Virus record (IMG/VR): IMGVR_UViG_3300009164_000412
Coordinates: 1-21,515 of that record
Source of the DNA: a virus
DNA: 21,515 nt
Direction: 5' to 3' (one strand)
This document shows, one piece after another, positions 8,277 through 15,264 of the stretch. Numbering within the stretch: position 1 is the stretch's first letter; each line of letters opens with the position of its first letter. The notes beneath the pieces are model-generated. The model was not told the DNA's origin. It saw only the letters and a program-made list of their open reading frames with translations, and searched no databases. The translations under genes and the position numbers were made by a program.

Positions 8277-8841
8277 CTATTTTCCAATAAACTGTTTTCC
8301 AAGGGTTTCCTTCATGATTAATATGGTCTGGTTGAATAAATACGTTTATTTCATATTTACTCATTAATTTTTCTGATGAAGGGGAAATCCATACATAATC
8401 TTGATGCCAATTATCTGCAATTATTATCCCACTTCTTCCCTTAAAATGATTCAAAGCCCATTCAAGACACTCGCATCTCCAAATTCCATCTACTGATATA
8501 ATGTCATATTGTTTATCATTTGGAATCATATCAAAAAATAAATGTTGTGTTCCTTGAAGTCCATCTTCTAATTTTTTTACAAACAACCTTCCATTGTATA
8601 ACTTATTAGCTTCACAAACTAGCTCTATTTGATTACCCCACTCTTCATTTGCGTCTATAGTATCTACCCATTTTGCTTTACCCCTAAGCCATGTTGTACT
8701 TTTCCCTCCACCAAATTCAAGCCAGTTTTTATTACTTAAATCCCACCTTTTTAAAACATCTAAAAATGAATGAGTCCACCAAGGCATAACTAGTCCATCC
8801 TTATCCATCATTTGCCATTCTATTAACTCAAATTCGCTCAT
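8269..8841 (-). CDS. Class I SAM-dependent methyltransferase-like protein
   Basis: A 190-residue Rossmann-type protein. WLEFGGGKSTTWL (40-52) is motif I for SAM binding, VDTIDANEEW (59-68) places an acidic residue at the end of strand 2, and YDIISVDGIWR (112-122) is the motif IV region. GIIIADNW (138-145) follows as strand 5. This pattern resembles small methyltransferases found in surface-polysaccharide clusters and phage genomes, which often methylate sugars. It lies between the acyltransferase gene and fcl with a short overlap, so a sugar or glycan acceptor is the most economical inference. A protein methyltransferase is possible. Confidence 0.68.
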   Translation of the reverse strand: MSEFELIEWQMMDKDGLVMPWWTHSFLDVLKRWDLSNKNWLEFGGGKSTTWLRGKAKWVDTIDANEEWGNQIELVCEANKLYNGRLFVKKLEDGLQGTQHLFFDMIPNDKQYDIISVDGIWRCECLEWALNHFKGRSGIIIADNWHQDYVWISPSSEKLMSKYEINVFIQPDHINHEGNPWKTVYWKIDE

Positions 8842-8844
8842 TTT

Positions 8845-9468
8845 TTATTTTTTAACATTTAATCCAATTTCTCTTATTGGAACGCCGACATACTTATACC
8901 CTTCTCTTAATATTGATTTTTTCCCAACAAATGCACTTGCTCCAATCATGCATCCTTTTGGAACAAAACAATTTTGATGTATTACTGCATTCATTCCAAG
9001 ATTAGACCTCTCTCCTATTTCAGAGTGTCCTCCTATTTTAGCTCCTGATGACAAAACTACAAAATCATTTAGAACAACATCATGTGCAACATAGCTATGT
9101 TTCATTAAATAACAACCTTCTCCAATTATTGTTTGTCTATTAACTCCAGAGTCTATACTAACCAACCCGTTTATTCTAGAATTATTTTTTATTAGAACCC
9201 CTTTGTTTTTTAAATTTTCTTTCCCTTTCCATTCTGGTGGAAGACCTATTGTACAATTAGCTCCTATATACACATCATTTTCTATCGTAACATCCGAATA
9301 AATAGATACTCCGTTTTCTATAATACAATTTTTGCCTATTTTAACTTCTTTTGCTATATATACACATTGTCCAATTTTTGTATTTTCTCCAATTTTTACA
9401 CACTCTGATATTTTTGAAAAATTTCCCACAATAACGCTATCAAGTATCTTTGATTTAATTATATTCAT
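8845..9468 (-). CDS. Hexapeptide-repeat (left-handed beta-helix) acyltransferase
   Basis: A 207-residue protein made of [LIV]-G-x4 hexapeptide repeats, such as IGENTKIGQ, IGKNCIIENG, VYIGANCTIG, then IGGHSEIGERSNLG, running from about residue 20 to 190. This is the left-handed parallel beta-helix of the LpxA/NeuD/PglD acyltransferases. A candidate catalytic His is in YVAHDVVL, near residue 132. It most likely acetylates a sugar or sugar nucleotide using acetyl-CoA. It follows a run of glycosyltransferase genes and precedes the methyltransferase. Its specificity cannot be read from sequence. Confidence 0.85.
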   Translation of the reverse strand: MNIIKSKILDSVIVGNFSKISECVKIGENTKIGQCVYIAKEVKIGKNCIIENGVSIYSDVTIENDVYIGANCTIGLPPEWKGKENLKNKGVLIKNNSRINGLVSIDSGVNRQTIIGEGCYLMKHSYVAHDVVLNDFVVLSSGAKIGGHSEIGERSNLGMNAVIHQNCFVPKGCMIGASAFVGKKSILREGYKYVGVPIREIGLNVKK

Positions 9469-9504
9469 ATTGTTTTTTATAATATTAATAAGTGAAAATT
9501 ATTA

Positions 9505-10293
9505 TTACATAAATTTAGGAATATCATCATATAGTTTAGTTAACCATTCTTTATGGGCTGAAAATGGTCTACATAAATGAGCTTGGCTATACCAACCGTT
9601 TTTTAATTTATCTAAGTCATAAGCTAATTCATAGTGCCTATTGCAATCCAATCTTCTTTGACACATTAACTCAAAATAATTTAAGGACTTAATTATATCT
9701 TGGTTATTATATTGCCTTAATTTAAAGCTAAGATAACTTTCATCCATTCCCCAAAATGTATCTTCAAACCAAAATGGTTTAACTCCAGAATTAAATACTT
9801 TTCTTACCTCGTCTTCAAAATTTTCTTCAAATCCATATATGTTATTAAATGTAGACCCTTTTGCACAATGATGGCTAGATGGACTTGCTGAATTTTCGAA
9901 AGTCCAATGATGATTTGGGAAGTATGCATTTGCTATCAACATAACATAATCTTCATCGCTAAACTCGTTTACTAAATCAGATATAAAAATTTTACTTAAC
10001 GGCACTTCATCAATCCCTTGAATAAAACAAATGTCATTTGGATAAAATTTTGTTCCATAATGAAATGCTATTGTAGCTTGTACGGGTATTGGATAATCCT
10101 CATTTATTTTCAAAAAATGGACTTCTCCATAATCTTTATTCAATGAGGTTTTATTAAAATCTTCCTCTTCCCCAACCCAAATTAAAACAGGGTCTATGCT
10201 AAATTTTTCTTTAATTGTTTTTGATAATGGATTCCAAAAGTCATAATACAGCTCATTATTTGTTGTGCTTACAATTATTTTATCTATTTTCAT
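9505..10293 (-). CDS. GT-A-like glycosyltransferase with altered metal site
   Basis: A 262-residue protein with a GT-A-like N-terminal half (KIIVSTTNN, then VLIWVGEEE, then a 'Q' helix at VQATIAFHY near 71-79). Where related phage transferases have DxD after strand 4, it reads IQGIDEVPLS (91-100), leaving only D95 and E96. The C-terminal HLCRPFSAHKEW matches HLPRPLTIEENF in the next gene upstream, so the two look like paralogues. An unusual metal-independent or inactive transferase is possible. Start spacing to the upstream gene is 1 nt. The DNA after its stop is a short 36-nt AT-rich gap. Confidence 0.62.
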   Translation of the reverse strand: MKIDKIIVSTTNNELYYDFWNPLSKTIKEKFSIDPVLIWVGEEEDFNKTSLNKDYGEVHFLKINEDYPIPVQATIAFHYGTKFYPNDICFIQGIDEVPLSKIFISDLVNEFSDEDYVMLIANAYFPNHHWTFENSASPSSHHCAKGSTFNNIYGFEENFEDEVRKVFNSGVKPFWFEDTFWGMDESYLSFKLRQYNNQDIIKSLNYFELMCQRRLDCNRHYELAYDLDKLKNGWYSQAHLCRPFSAHKEWLTKLYDDIPKFM

Positions 10294-10294
10294 T

Positions 10295-11068
10295 TTATTT
10301 TAATTTTAAATATTCATCTCTATAATCAACCATCCACTGCAAGTTATCGTTATTATATTTTAGTTTAAACAAATCGTAAACCTTATTAAAGTTTTCTTCT
10401 ATTGTTAATGGTCTTGGTAAATGTGCGTCTATTATTGTATCTGTGTCAAATTCCCACCCATCCCTATCGGCTCTATTAACTACTTTTTGATTTATTCCGT
10501 TGCATCTATTATGAAATGTTATATTTTCTCCGCTTTCATTTATATGTTTTTTTATTAAAAATTGGTCAAAAAACCAATAATTATTTCTTATATCTTCCCC
10601 CTCTATATTATCTACTATATCAGATAAGTGTTCTTGATAATTATTTTTTATATTCATAACATTTTCCCACTTGTGCGCTGGCATAGCTATATAACACATA
10701 GGATATCCAACATAATCTGTATAATCTGTTATAAATACATGAAGATTTCCATCATTTAATTTATTAAATGTGTTTCCAAAAACAGCTAAATCTGAATCTC
10801 CAGTTATAATCGTTTCATTTTTATCTTCTACAACACAAGAACCAAAAAGTCTAGACATTTGGCTATATGTAGATATTCTTTTTTCTTCACAATTAAATTC
10901 ATAAAATTTAGTAGAATTACAATATTTTTTAGCCAATTCTATTTTTGGGTTATTGCCACTTGGTATAAAAACAATACAATCTATACCTATTTTATTCCAA
11001 GAATAAACAACAAATGGTAAAGGCATTGCATAAAAATCATGTTCTGTTGCTGATAATACTGCTTTCAT
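10295..11068 (-). CDS. GT-A-like glycosyltransferase with DSD motif
   Basis: A 257-residue protein with N-terminal AVLSATEHDFYAMPLPFVVY, a central 'Q..RLF' helix (SQMSRLFGS, 69-77) and ITGDSDLAVFG (88-98). The last contains the DxD (91-93) that binds metal and the nucleotide sugar in GT-A enzymes. HLPRPLTIEENF near the C-terminus is shared with the 262-residue neighbour. It would act in the cytoplasm on an unknown acceptor. Genes on both sides are 1 nt away, so it is one of a run of co-expressed transferases. The donor might be the GDP-fucose made by the gmd and fcl products, by inference. Confidence 0.64.
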   Translation of the reverse strand: MKAVLSATEHDFYAMPLPFVVYSWNKIGIDCIVFIPSGNNPKIELAKKYCNSTKFYEFNCEEKRISTYSQMSRLFGSCVVEDKNETIITGDSDLAVFGNTFNKLNDGNLHVFITDYTDYVGYPMCYIAMPAHKWENVMNIKNNYQEHLSDIVDNIEGEDIRNNYWFFDQFLIKKHINESGENITFHNRCNGINQKVVNRADRDGWEFDTDTIIDAHLPRPLTIEENFNKVYDLFKLKYNNDNLQWMVDYRDEYLKLK

Positions 11069-11069
11069 A

Positions 11070-11753
11070 TTAAATACCTCCTATAAAAAATATTAATTCA
11101 TTTTCATTATATCCAGTTCCTTTGTAGGAAACCATGTCAAGACCTTTTGTATTTTTAAGGTCAAGCTCCCAACAAGCAATAGATAAACAACTTTGGTCTT
11201 GTCTGTGAAACAAAAATCTTTTGTCTGCGCTTTGATTGTCGTGTAATCTACTCCCCTTGCTTAATCCAACATCCATCAACTCCTTCCATCTTGCGTATAA
11301 GGCTTTGCCTGCCTCGTTTTCAAAATTAATACCAACGCAACCTGATGCCCATTCGTTTATACCTTCAGCCTCATCTCTGCTTAGGTTTACATATTGCAAT
11401 GCTGTGTCATTTACAGATTGCGCTAAATTATATCCACTACTGAAAAAATAATATCCCTGGTCATTAATTAAGTCAAACATTCTCATTGGATTTTTAACTG
11501 CCCAAAATGAAGCATCTAGCCACAATATATGTGTGTATCCTTGTTTTAACGCCTCCTCAAATGCTGCCATTTTCATATAATAAGGGAAGTCCTCATGTTT
11601 ATGACTATTAGGAGGGTATTCATCTTTCCATGTTAGAACATTGCCAGCCCAGCCTTCAAAATTTAATGATTGCTCAAGCCTTTTAACTCCTTGTGCATAC
11701 CATCCTCCTATTCCTGCGCTAATAATTGCTGTTTTTTTACCTATATTTTCCAT
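11070..11753 (-). CDS. Glycosyltransferase-like protein (GT-A/GT8-like)
   Basis: A 227-residue protein. Its N-terminus (TAIISAGIGGWYAQGVKRLE) is like the donor-binding start of GT-A enzymes. YTHILWLDASFWAVKNP (73-89) contains the site where many transferases have DxD, here D-A-S. Later come WASGCVGINFENEAG and HRQDQSCLSIA (near 180), a pattern seen in small phage or capsule transferases that place an Asp before a helix. It is flanked at 1-3 nt by other transferase genes. Which sugar it handles is not evident. Confidence 0.62.
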   Translation of the reverse strand: MENIGKKTAIISAGIGGWYAQGVKRLEQSLNFEGWAGNVLTWKDEYPPNSHKHEDFPYYMKMAAFEEALKQGYTHILWLDASFWAVKNPMRMFDLINDQGYYFFSSGYNLAQSVNDTALQYVNLSRDEAEGINEWASGCVGINFENEAGKALYARWKELMDVGLSKGSRLHDNQSADKRFLFHRQDQSCLSIACWELDLKNTKGLDMVSYKGTGYNENELIFFIGGI

Positions 11754-11756
11754 AGT

Positions 11757-12353
11757 TTATTCTATTCCGTATCTTTCGTTATGTGGTGTTGATTTATGCC
11801 TATAAAGATATAATGATTTTTCTATGAATATTTCTGAACTCAGGAGGGGAGTCACGGCTTCGCTGAATACTCTATCTTCCCCGTATCTACTGTCTTCATA
11901 TCCAATCTGCAATGCTTTTTCTCTTAATATTACAGACTTTGGATTAGCGCATCTTATGTGGTCGTATCCGTCTTGATTTTCAGCCCAAAATTTATTTCTA
12001 ATACTAAATATTGATATTGACTTATCTCCGTCTATGTCGCAGTCTTCTAAAAACCCTACATGGTCTATTGATGGATTTTCTTTAAGGGAAGTTACGATAC
12101 AGTTTAAATAATCTTCAGAAATCCAATCATCAGAATCTATACCTACAACATATTTTCCTATTGCTCTTTCTAATAAATCTTGTCTTTTTTTACCTATTGA
12201 CTTTTCTTTATTATCTTCATCTATAACTATCTCAATAATATCCTCGTATTTATTTTCAGATATTTGTTTTTTTATCTCTTCTAACAAATGACAAAATATA
12301 TCTTTTCTGTCTATTGTTGTTGGTAGCATTATTGTTAATAGTGGGGAAGTCAT
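11757..12353 (-). CDS. Family 2 glycosyltransferase (GT-A)
   Basis: A 198-residue GT2-type protein. LLTIMLPTTIDRKDIF (5-20) is the nucleotide-binding start, EIVIDEDNKE (41-50) follows, and YVVGIDSDDWISEDYL (68-83) carries the DxDD metal site. GYEDSRYGEDRVFSEAV (around 150-166) is the acceptor-side region with ED, like the catalytic ED of GT2 enzymes. It is shorter than typical 250-300 residue members but retains the core elements. It would transfer a sugar from an NDP donor. It sits 3 nt from the next transferase in the island. Confidence 0.78.
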   Translation of the reverse strand: MTSPLLTIMLPTTIDRKDIFCHLLEEIKKQISENKYEDIIEIVIDEDNKEKSIGKKRQDLLERAIGKYVVGIDSDDWISEDYLNCIVTSLKENPSIDHVGFLEDCDIDGDKSISIFSIRNKFWAENQDGYDHIRCANPKSVILREKALQIGYEDSRYGEDRVFSEAVTPLLSSEIFIEKSLYLYRHKSTPHNERYGIE

Positions 12354-12356
12354 TAA

Positions 12357-13079
12357 TTAGTTTAATTTAGTTAAATCAAATTCTTGCAAATATTTATCTA
12401 GCCCTCCTAATTGTATTTCGTTATACATCTTTTGGTCAATATCCCATCCTATTGTTTGTTGTTGATTAAACATTTCATCTCTCTGAAAATCTGGATAGTT
12501 ATATGCTGGATTAAAATGTCTATATATAGACAATGGCACATAACTATATTTATTAAGTTTTTTAGCGCAATCTTCTACAAGGTTGTCGCAAAATAAAGAA
12601 ACAAATTTTGGGTCATAAATAAAACCAAATGCTTCAATCCATTTTTTACCCGCTATAAACAAAGTGCTTAATACCCCATGCGTATCGGGGTCTAAGTAAG
12701 CTATATACCCAGAATAATCAGGATAAAGTATGTTAAAATCGGAAACTATATATTTATCCCAAGATGGCATAATCCATCTCATATCATCTGAAAAGTTTAC
12801 TAAAATATCCCAATCTTGAAATTCATTTGGCAAAACGGTTAAGTCTCTATTTATAGCATCTATTTTATTTTTAGATGTGCCATAGATTACTTTGCAGTTT
12901 TGATAAGAGCTTATCTTGTCTCTCATTTTATCATTACGCATAGTATCATCATCTATATCTGCTGTTACTAGAACTCTTATTTGTTCTGGACTTGAGCAAG
13001 TTGCATATATATTTTCAAGACCCGCAAGAAACCTTTCAGGTCTTCCCCTTGATGCGTATTTTACAAGTATTATAGACAT
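12357..13079 (-). CDS. Glycosyltransferase-like protein, GT-A/GT2-related
   Basis: A 240-residue protein starting SIILVKYASRGRPERF, a common opening for phage and polysaccharide transferases ('.R.RP..F'). RVLVTADIDDDTM (35-47) follows, then the metal-site-like ILVNFSDDMRW (92-102). The C-terminal half has aromatic and acidic residues (FCDNLVEDCAKKLN) and ends in LGGLDKYLQEFDLTKLN. It is probably cytoplasmic, with no membrane segment. It is the first transferase transcribed after the GroES-like gene. The call is by fold-level pattern. Confidence 0.68.
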   Translation of the reverse strand: MSIILVKYASRGRPERFLAGLENIYATCSSPEQIRVLVTADIDDDTMRNDKMRDKISSYQNCKVIYGTSKNKIDAINRDLTVLPNEFQDWDILVNFSDDMRWIMPSWDKYIVSDFNILYPDYSGYIAYLDPDTHGVLSTLFIAGKKWIEAFGFIYDPKFVSLFCDNLVEDCAKKLNKYSYVPLSIYRHFNPAYNYPDFQRDEMFNQQQTIGWDIDQKMYNEIQLGGLDKYLQEFDLTKLN

Positions 13080-13082
13080 GAA

Positions 13083-13361
13083 TTAGTTTTCATCAGTTAT
13101 AGCCCAAATATCTCCATTAGGAAACCCTGTACCATTTATCCAAAGGCATTTTTCTCCATTATAAATTTGTAGAACACCTACTTTATCTGGGAACATTACA
13201 ATGTCTCCTATGTTGTAAATATGAGAAAGCTCTTCTGATACTTCAACAACCTTAGCTCTTGCTAATTCTGTTTCTACTAACTCAATATTAGTGTTAGTTA
13301 CATAGTTTTTTGTTTCGAGGGGAAGAACCAATAGTTTACTTCCAACAGGTTTTAATTTCAT
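13083..13361 (-). CDS. GroES-like co-chaperonin-fold protein
   Basis: A 92-residue protein of normal GroES length. MKLKPVGSKLLVLPLE matches the GroES opening 'MkikPlgdRVLvkp.e'. RAKVVEVSEELSHIYNIGDIVMFP gives the 'G.V..v.......vGd.V.f' block, and EKCLWINGTGF... then DIWAI fits 'eylim.e.dIlAi'. The region corresponding to the GroEL-binding mobile loop (around NYVTNTNIELVETE) is present but unlike the host consensus. It may cap a host chaperonin during virion assembly, as phage T4 gp31 does, or serve another role. It is the clearest of three GroES-like proteins in the window. Confidence 0.72.
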   Translation of the reverse strand: MKLKPVGSKLLVLPLETKNYVTNTNIELVETELARAKVVEVSEELSHIYNIGDIVMFPDKVGVLQIYNGEKCLWINGTGFPNGDIWAITDEN

Positions 13362-13382
13362 TTTTATCGATTTGAATTTTTA

Positions 13383-13390
13383 CAAATATA
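13383..13390 (-). promoter_or_regulatory. Possible minus-strand -7 element before the GroES-like gene
   Basis: Minus strand reads TATATTTG (fits TAnnTTTG), lying 22 nt before the ATG at 13361 in the 30-nt gap. The -33 region falls inside the upstream gene and shows no good TTTG. It could drive the GroES-like and glycosyltransferase genes, but the evidence is one short AT-rich motif. Confidence 0.33.
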
Positions 13391-13391
13391 A

Positions 13392-13637
13392 TTATATTTT
13401 TCCCGAACTTAAAAGTTTTTTTTCACCATTTTTTTCAGAAAATATTTTATAGTATCTATTACTCATGTAAGTAAGCCCTATTGTTTTATTTTTTAAAATA
13501 GTAACACATTCTTCTTCGCTTCTAGATGTTGTTACAAATTCATAATGAGAAGCGTTTGCTATATATAAAATGTATTTTGTTTTGGGGAACTTGTTGTATT
13601 GTATTAGATACTCTTCATGACTTAAATCTTTTAGCAT
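13392..13637 (-). CDS. Small protein of unknown function
   Basis: An 81-residue soluble protein with mixed alpha/beta pattern: a helical start (LKDLSHEEYLIQYNKFPK), a strand (TKYILYIANASHYEFV), a helix with SEEECVTILKNK, then YYKIFSEKNGEKKLL. No catalytic motif is recognised. It lies 5 nt below the MazG-like gene and shares its operon. One Cys is present, with no metal-binding pattern. Confidence 0.55.
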   Translation of the reverse strand: MLKDLSHEEYLIQYNKFPKTKYILYIANASHYEFVTTSRSEEECVTILKNKTIGLTYMSNRYYKIFSEKNGEKKLLSSGKI

Positions 13638-13642
13638 ATTTT

Positions 13643-13918
13643 TTATTTGTTTTTTAGTTGTTCAATAATCATAAAAGCATTACATCCTAAAGCAACAAGA
13701 TGACCAAATTCTTGTTCATCAGAATAGTTGCCATTCATAATTTCAATACAGTGTCGGAATAGTGCTTGCTTTAAACTTTCGACATCGATTGGCTTTTGCC
13801 AATTACCAACAGGATATTTATCTCTGTTTAGCTGCATTCTTTCAGCCATTAGTTTGATATAGTTAAAGTCTATATCGTAGATTAGTTTTTTTTCTGTTTC
13901 TTTAATTCCTTGTGACAT
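13643..13918 (-). CDS. MazG/DUF5664-like all-alpha protein, possible dNTP pyrophosphohydrolase
   Basis: A 91-residue helical protein. The pattern NRDKYPVGNWQ (31-41), LFRHCIEIMNGNYSDEQEFGHLVALGCNAFM (53-83) has the spacing K-Y...N-W...RH...G...D-E...HL...N. I associate this with the short DUF5664-type dATP/dGTP diphosphohydrolase-like proteins of phages. Such proteins hydrolyse dNTPs, shaping nucleotide pools during infection. It is shorter than many members, so it may be a minimal or non-catalytic form. It lies 3 nt below gmd in the same operon. Confidence 0.52.
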   Translation of the reverse strand: MSQGIKETEKKLIYDIDFNYIKLMAERMQLNRDKYPVGNWQKPIDVESLKQALFRHCIEIMNGNYSDEQEFGHLVALGCNAFMIIEQLKNK

Positions 13919-13921
13919 ATA

Positions 13922-14884
13922 TTATAATTTTTTTTTCCAATATTCAATCATTTCATCTAACATAGTTTCAAATGTGTATTTAGGAATCCAATTTGTTTTA
14001 TTTTTTAATTTTGTAGAATCCCCTTTTAAATCATGGAGCTCTTCTGGTCTTAAAAATTTTTTATCTTGCTTTACATAATCTTCCCATTTTAAATCTAAAT
14101 AACTAAATACATATTCACATAAATCTTTTACGGAATGGGAAATACCTGTAGAGCAAACAAAATCATCTGAATGCTCTTGTTGCAAAATGAGCCACATTGC
14201 TTCTACATAATCTTTTGCGTGACCCCAGTCTCTTGTTGCATTTAAGTTTCCTAATTTAAGTTCATTACTAAAACCAAGTTTTATTTTTACAGCCTCCTTA
14301 CAAACTTTATTTGTTACAAAGTTTGTTCCTCTTAGTGGGCTTTCGTGATTAAACAATATTCCATTTGATATAAACATATCATAAGAGTTCCTATAGTTCC
14401 TGCAAATGTTGTAAGAAAATAATTTAGCGCAACCGTATGGTGATACTGGGTTCATAGGCGTATTTTCCCTTTGATAACCATCGTTATCTATTGAGTTGCC
14501 AAACATTTCAGATGAAGATGCTTGGTATATTTTAATCCCTTTGTTTACAATTTTTACTGATTCTAATAAGTTTAACGTACCTATTCCAGTTACATTAGCA
14601 GTATATATTGGTTGGTCAAATGAAATCCTTACATGGCTTTGTGCTGCTAAGTTGTATATTTCGTCTGGTTGTATTTTTTGTATTGTGTTTATAAGGGAAG
14701 ATAAATCAGTCATATCCGCATAATGAAGACTTAATTTTTCGTAAATATTATCAAGTCTTGCAGTTTGATTTTCAGAAACAGAATTTCTTTTTAATGTGCC
14801 ATAAACTTCATACCCTTTATTTAATAAAAATTCAGATAAATAAGCTCCGTCTTGACCGTTTATCCCTGTGATTAATGCTTTCAT
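13922..14884 (-). CDS. gmd: GDP-mannose 4,6-dehydratase
   Basis: A 320-residue extended short-chain dehydrogenase. GINGQDG (7-13) is the NADP-binding loop, NLAAQSHV (78-85) is the family signature, and QASSSEMFG (121-129) carries the catalytic Ser/Thr and Glu126. SPYGCAK (148-154) gives Tyr150 and Lys154, and the LFNHESPLRG and TRDWGHAKDY blocks are typical of the family. All known catalytic residues are in place, so it should be active. It converts GDP-D-mannose to GDP-4-keto-6-deoxy-D-mannose, the substrate of Fcl (7347-8276). It is somewhat shorter than bacterial enzymes of about 350-370 residues, mainly by trimmed loops. Its ATG overlaps the upstream stop (ATGA). GDP-mannose must come from the host. 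Confidence 0.95.
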   Translation of the reverse strand: MKALITGINGQDGAYLSEFLLNKGYEVYGTLKRNSVSENQTARLDNIYEKLSLHYADMTDLSSLINTIQKIQPDEIYNLAAQSHVRISFDQPIYTANVTGIGTLNLLESVKIVNKGIKIYQASSSEMFGNSIDNDGYQRENTPMNPVSPYGCAKLFSYNICRNYRNSYDMFISNGILFNHESPLRGTNFVTNKVCKEAVKIKLGFSNELKLGNLNATRDWGHAKDYVEAMWLILQQEHSDDFVCSTGISHSVKDLCEYVFSYLDLKWEDYVKQDKKFLRPEELHDLKGDSTKLKNKTNWIPKYTFETMLDEMIEYWKKKL

Positions 14885-15255
14885 ATTTTGCTGTTTTTAT
14901 CATCAATAATTTCAACATCTTCCCCTCGTATCATAGAATCAAGTAGGTCTTCTATAAAGGCTCTTTTTTTGTTGTCTAATAAGATAACTTTATCAGATAT
15001 TGCATCTATAGATATAGAGTCTTCTAATTCTTTTGCTAATATTTCTCTATTTTCAGAACTAAGTCTATCTTTTAGATTAGATATAATCCACTCACATTTT
15101 TGTATGTATTGATTAAATATCATTTTTACATCAAGGGAAGACCCAAGTCTCACATCTTCAAAATATTGTTGTGCTATTGACACATGATGTAATGCTTTTG
15201 CTAAACTGAATGTGTTGTCTGTAAATTTTTCTGATTTTAAGTTTTTCTTTTCCAT
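14881..15255 (-). CDS. Small helical protein of unknown function
   Basis: A 124-residue protein, predicted mostly alpha-helical from its heptad-like hydrophobics (FSLAKALHHVSIAQQYFEDV, CEWIISNLKDRL, REILAKELEDSI, AFIEDLLDSMIRGED). It is acidic overall, with no signal peptide and no motif recognised. It is located between dnaB and gmd, with a 9-nt gap after dnaB and a 4-nt overlap with gmd. It might be a replication accessory or simply a spacer protein at the module border. Context alone does not decide. Confidence 0.6.
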   Translation of the reverse strand: MEKKNLKSEKFTDNTFSLAKALHHVSIAQQYFEDVRLGSSLDVKMIFNQYIQKCEWIISNLKDRLSSENREILAKELEDSISIDAISDKVILLDNKKRAFIEDLLDSMIRGEDVEIIDDKNSKI

Positions 15256-15264
15256 GTTTTAAAT

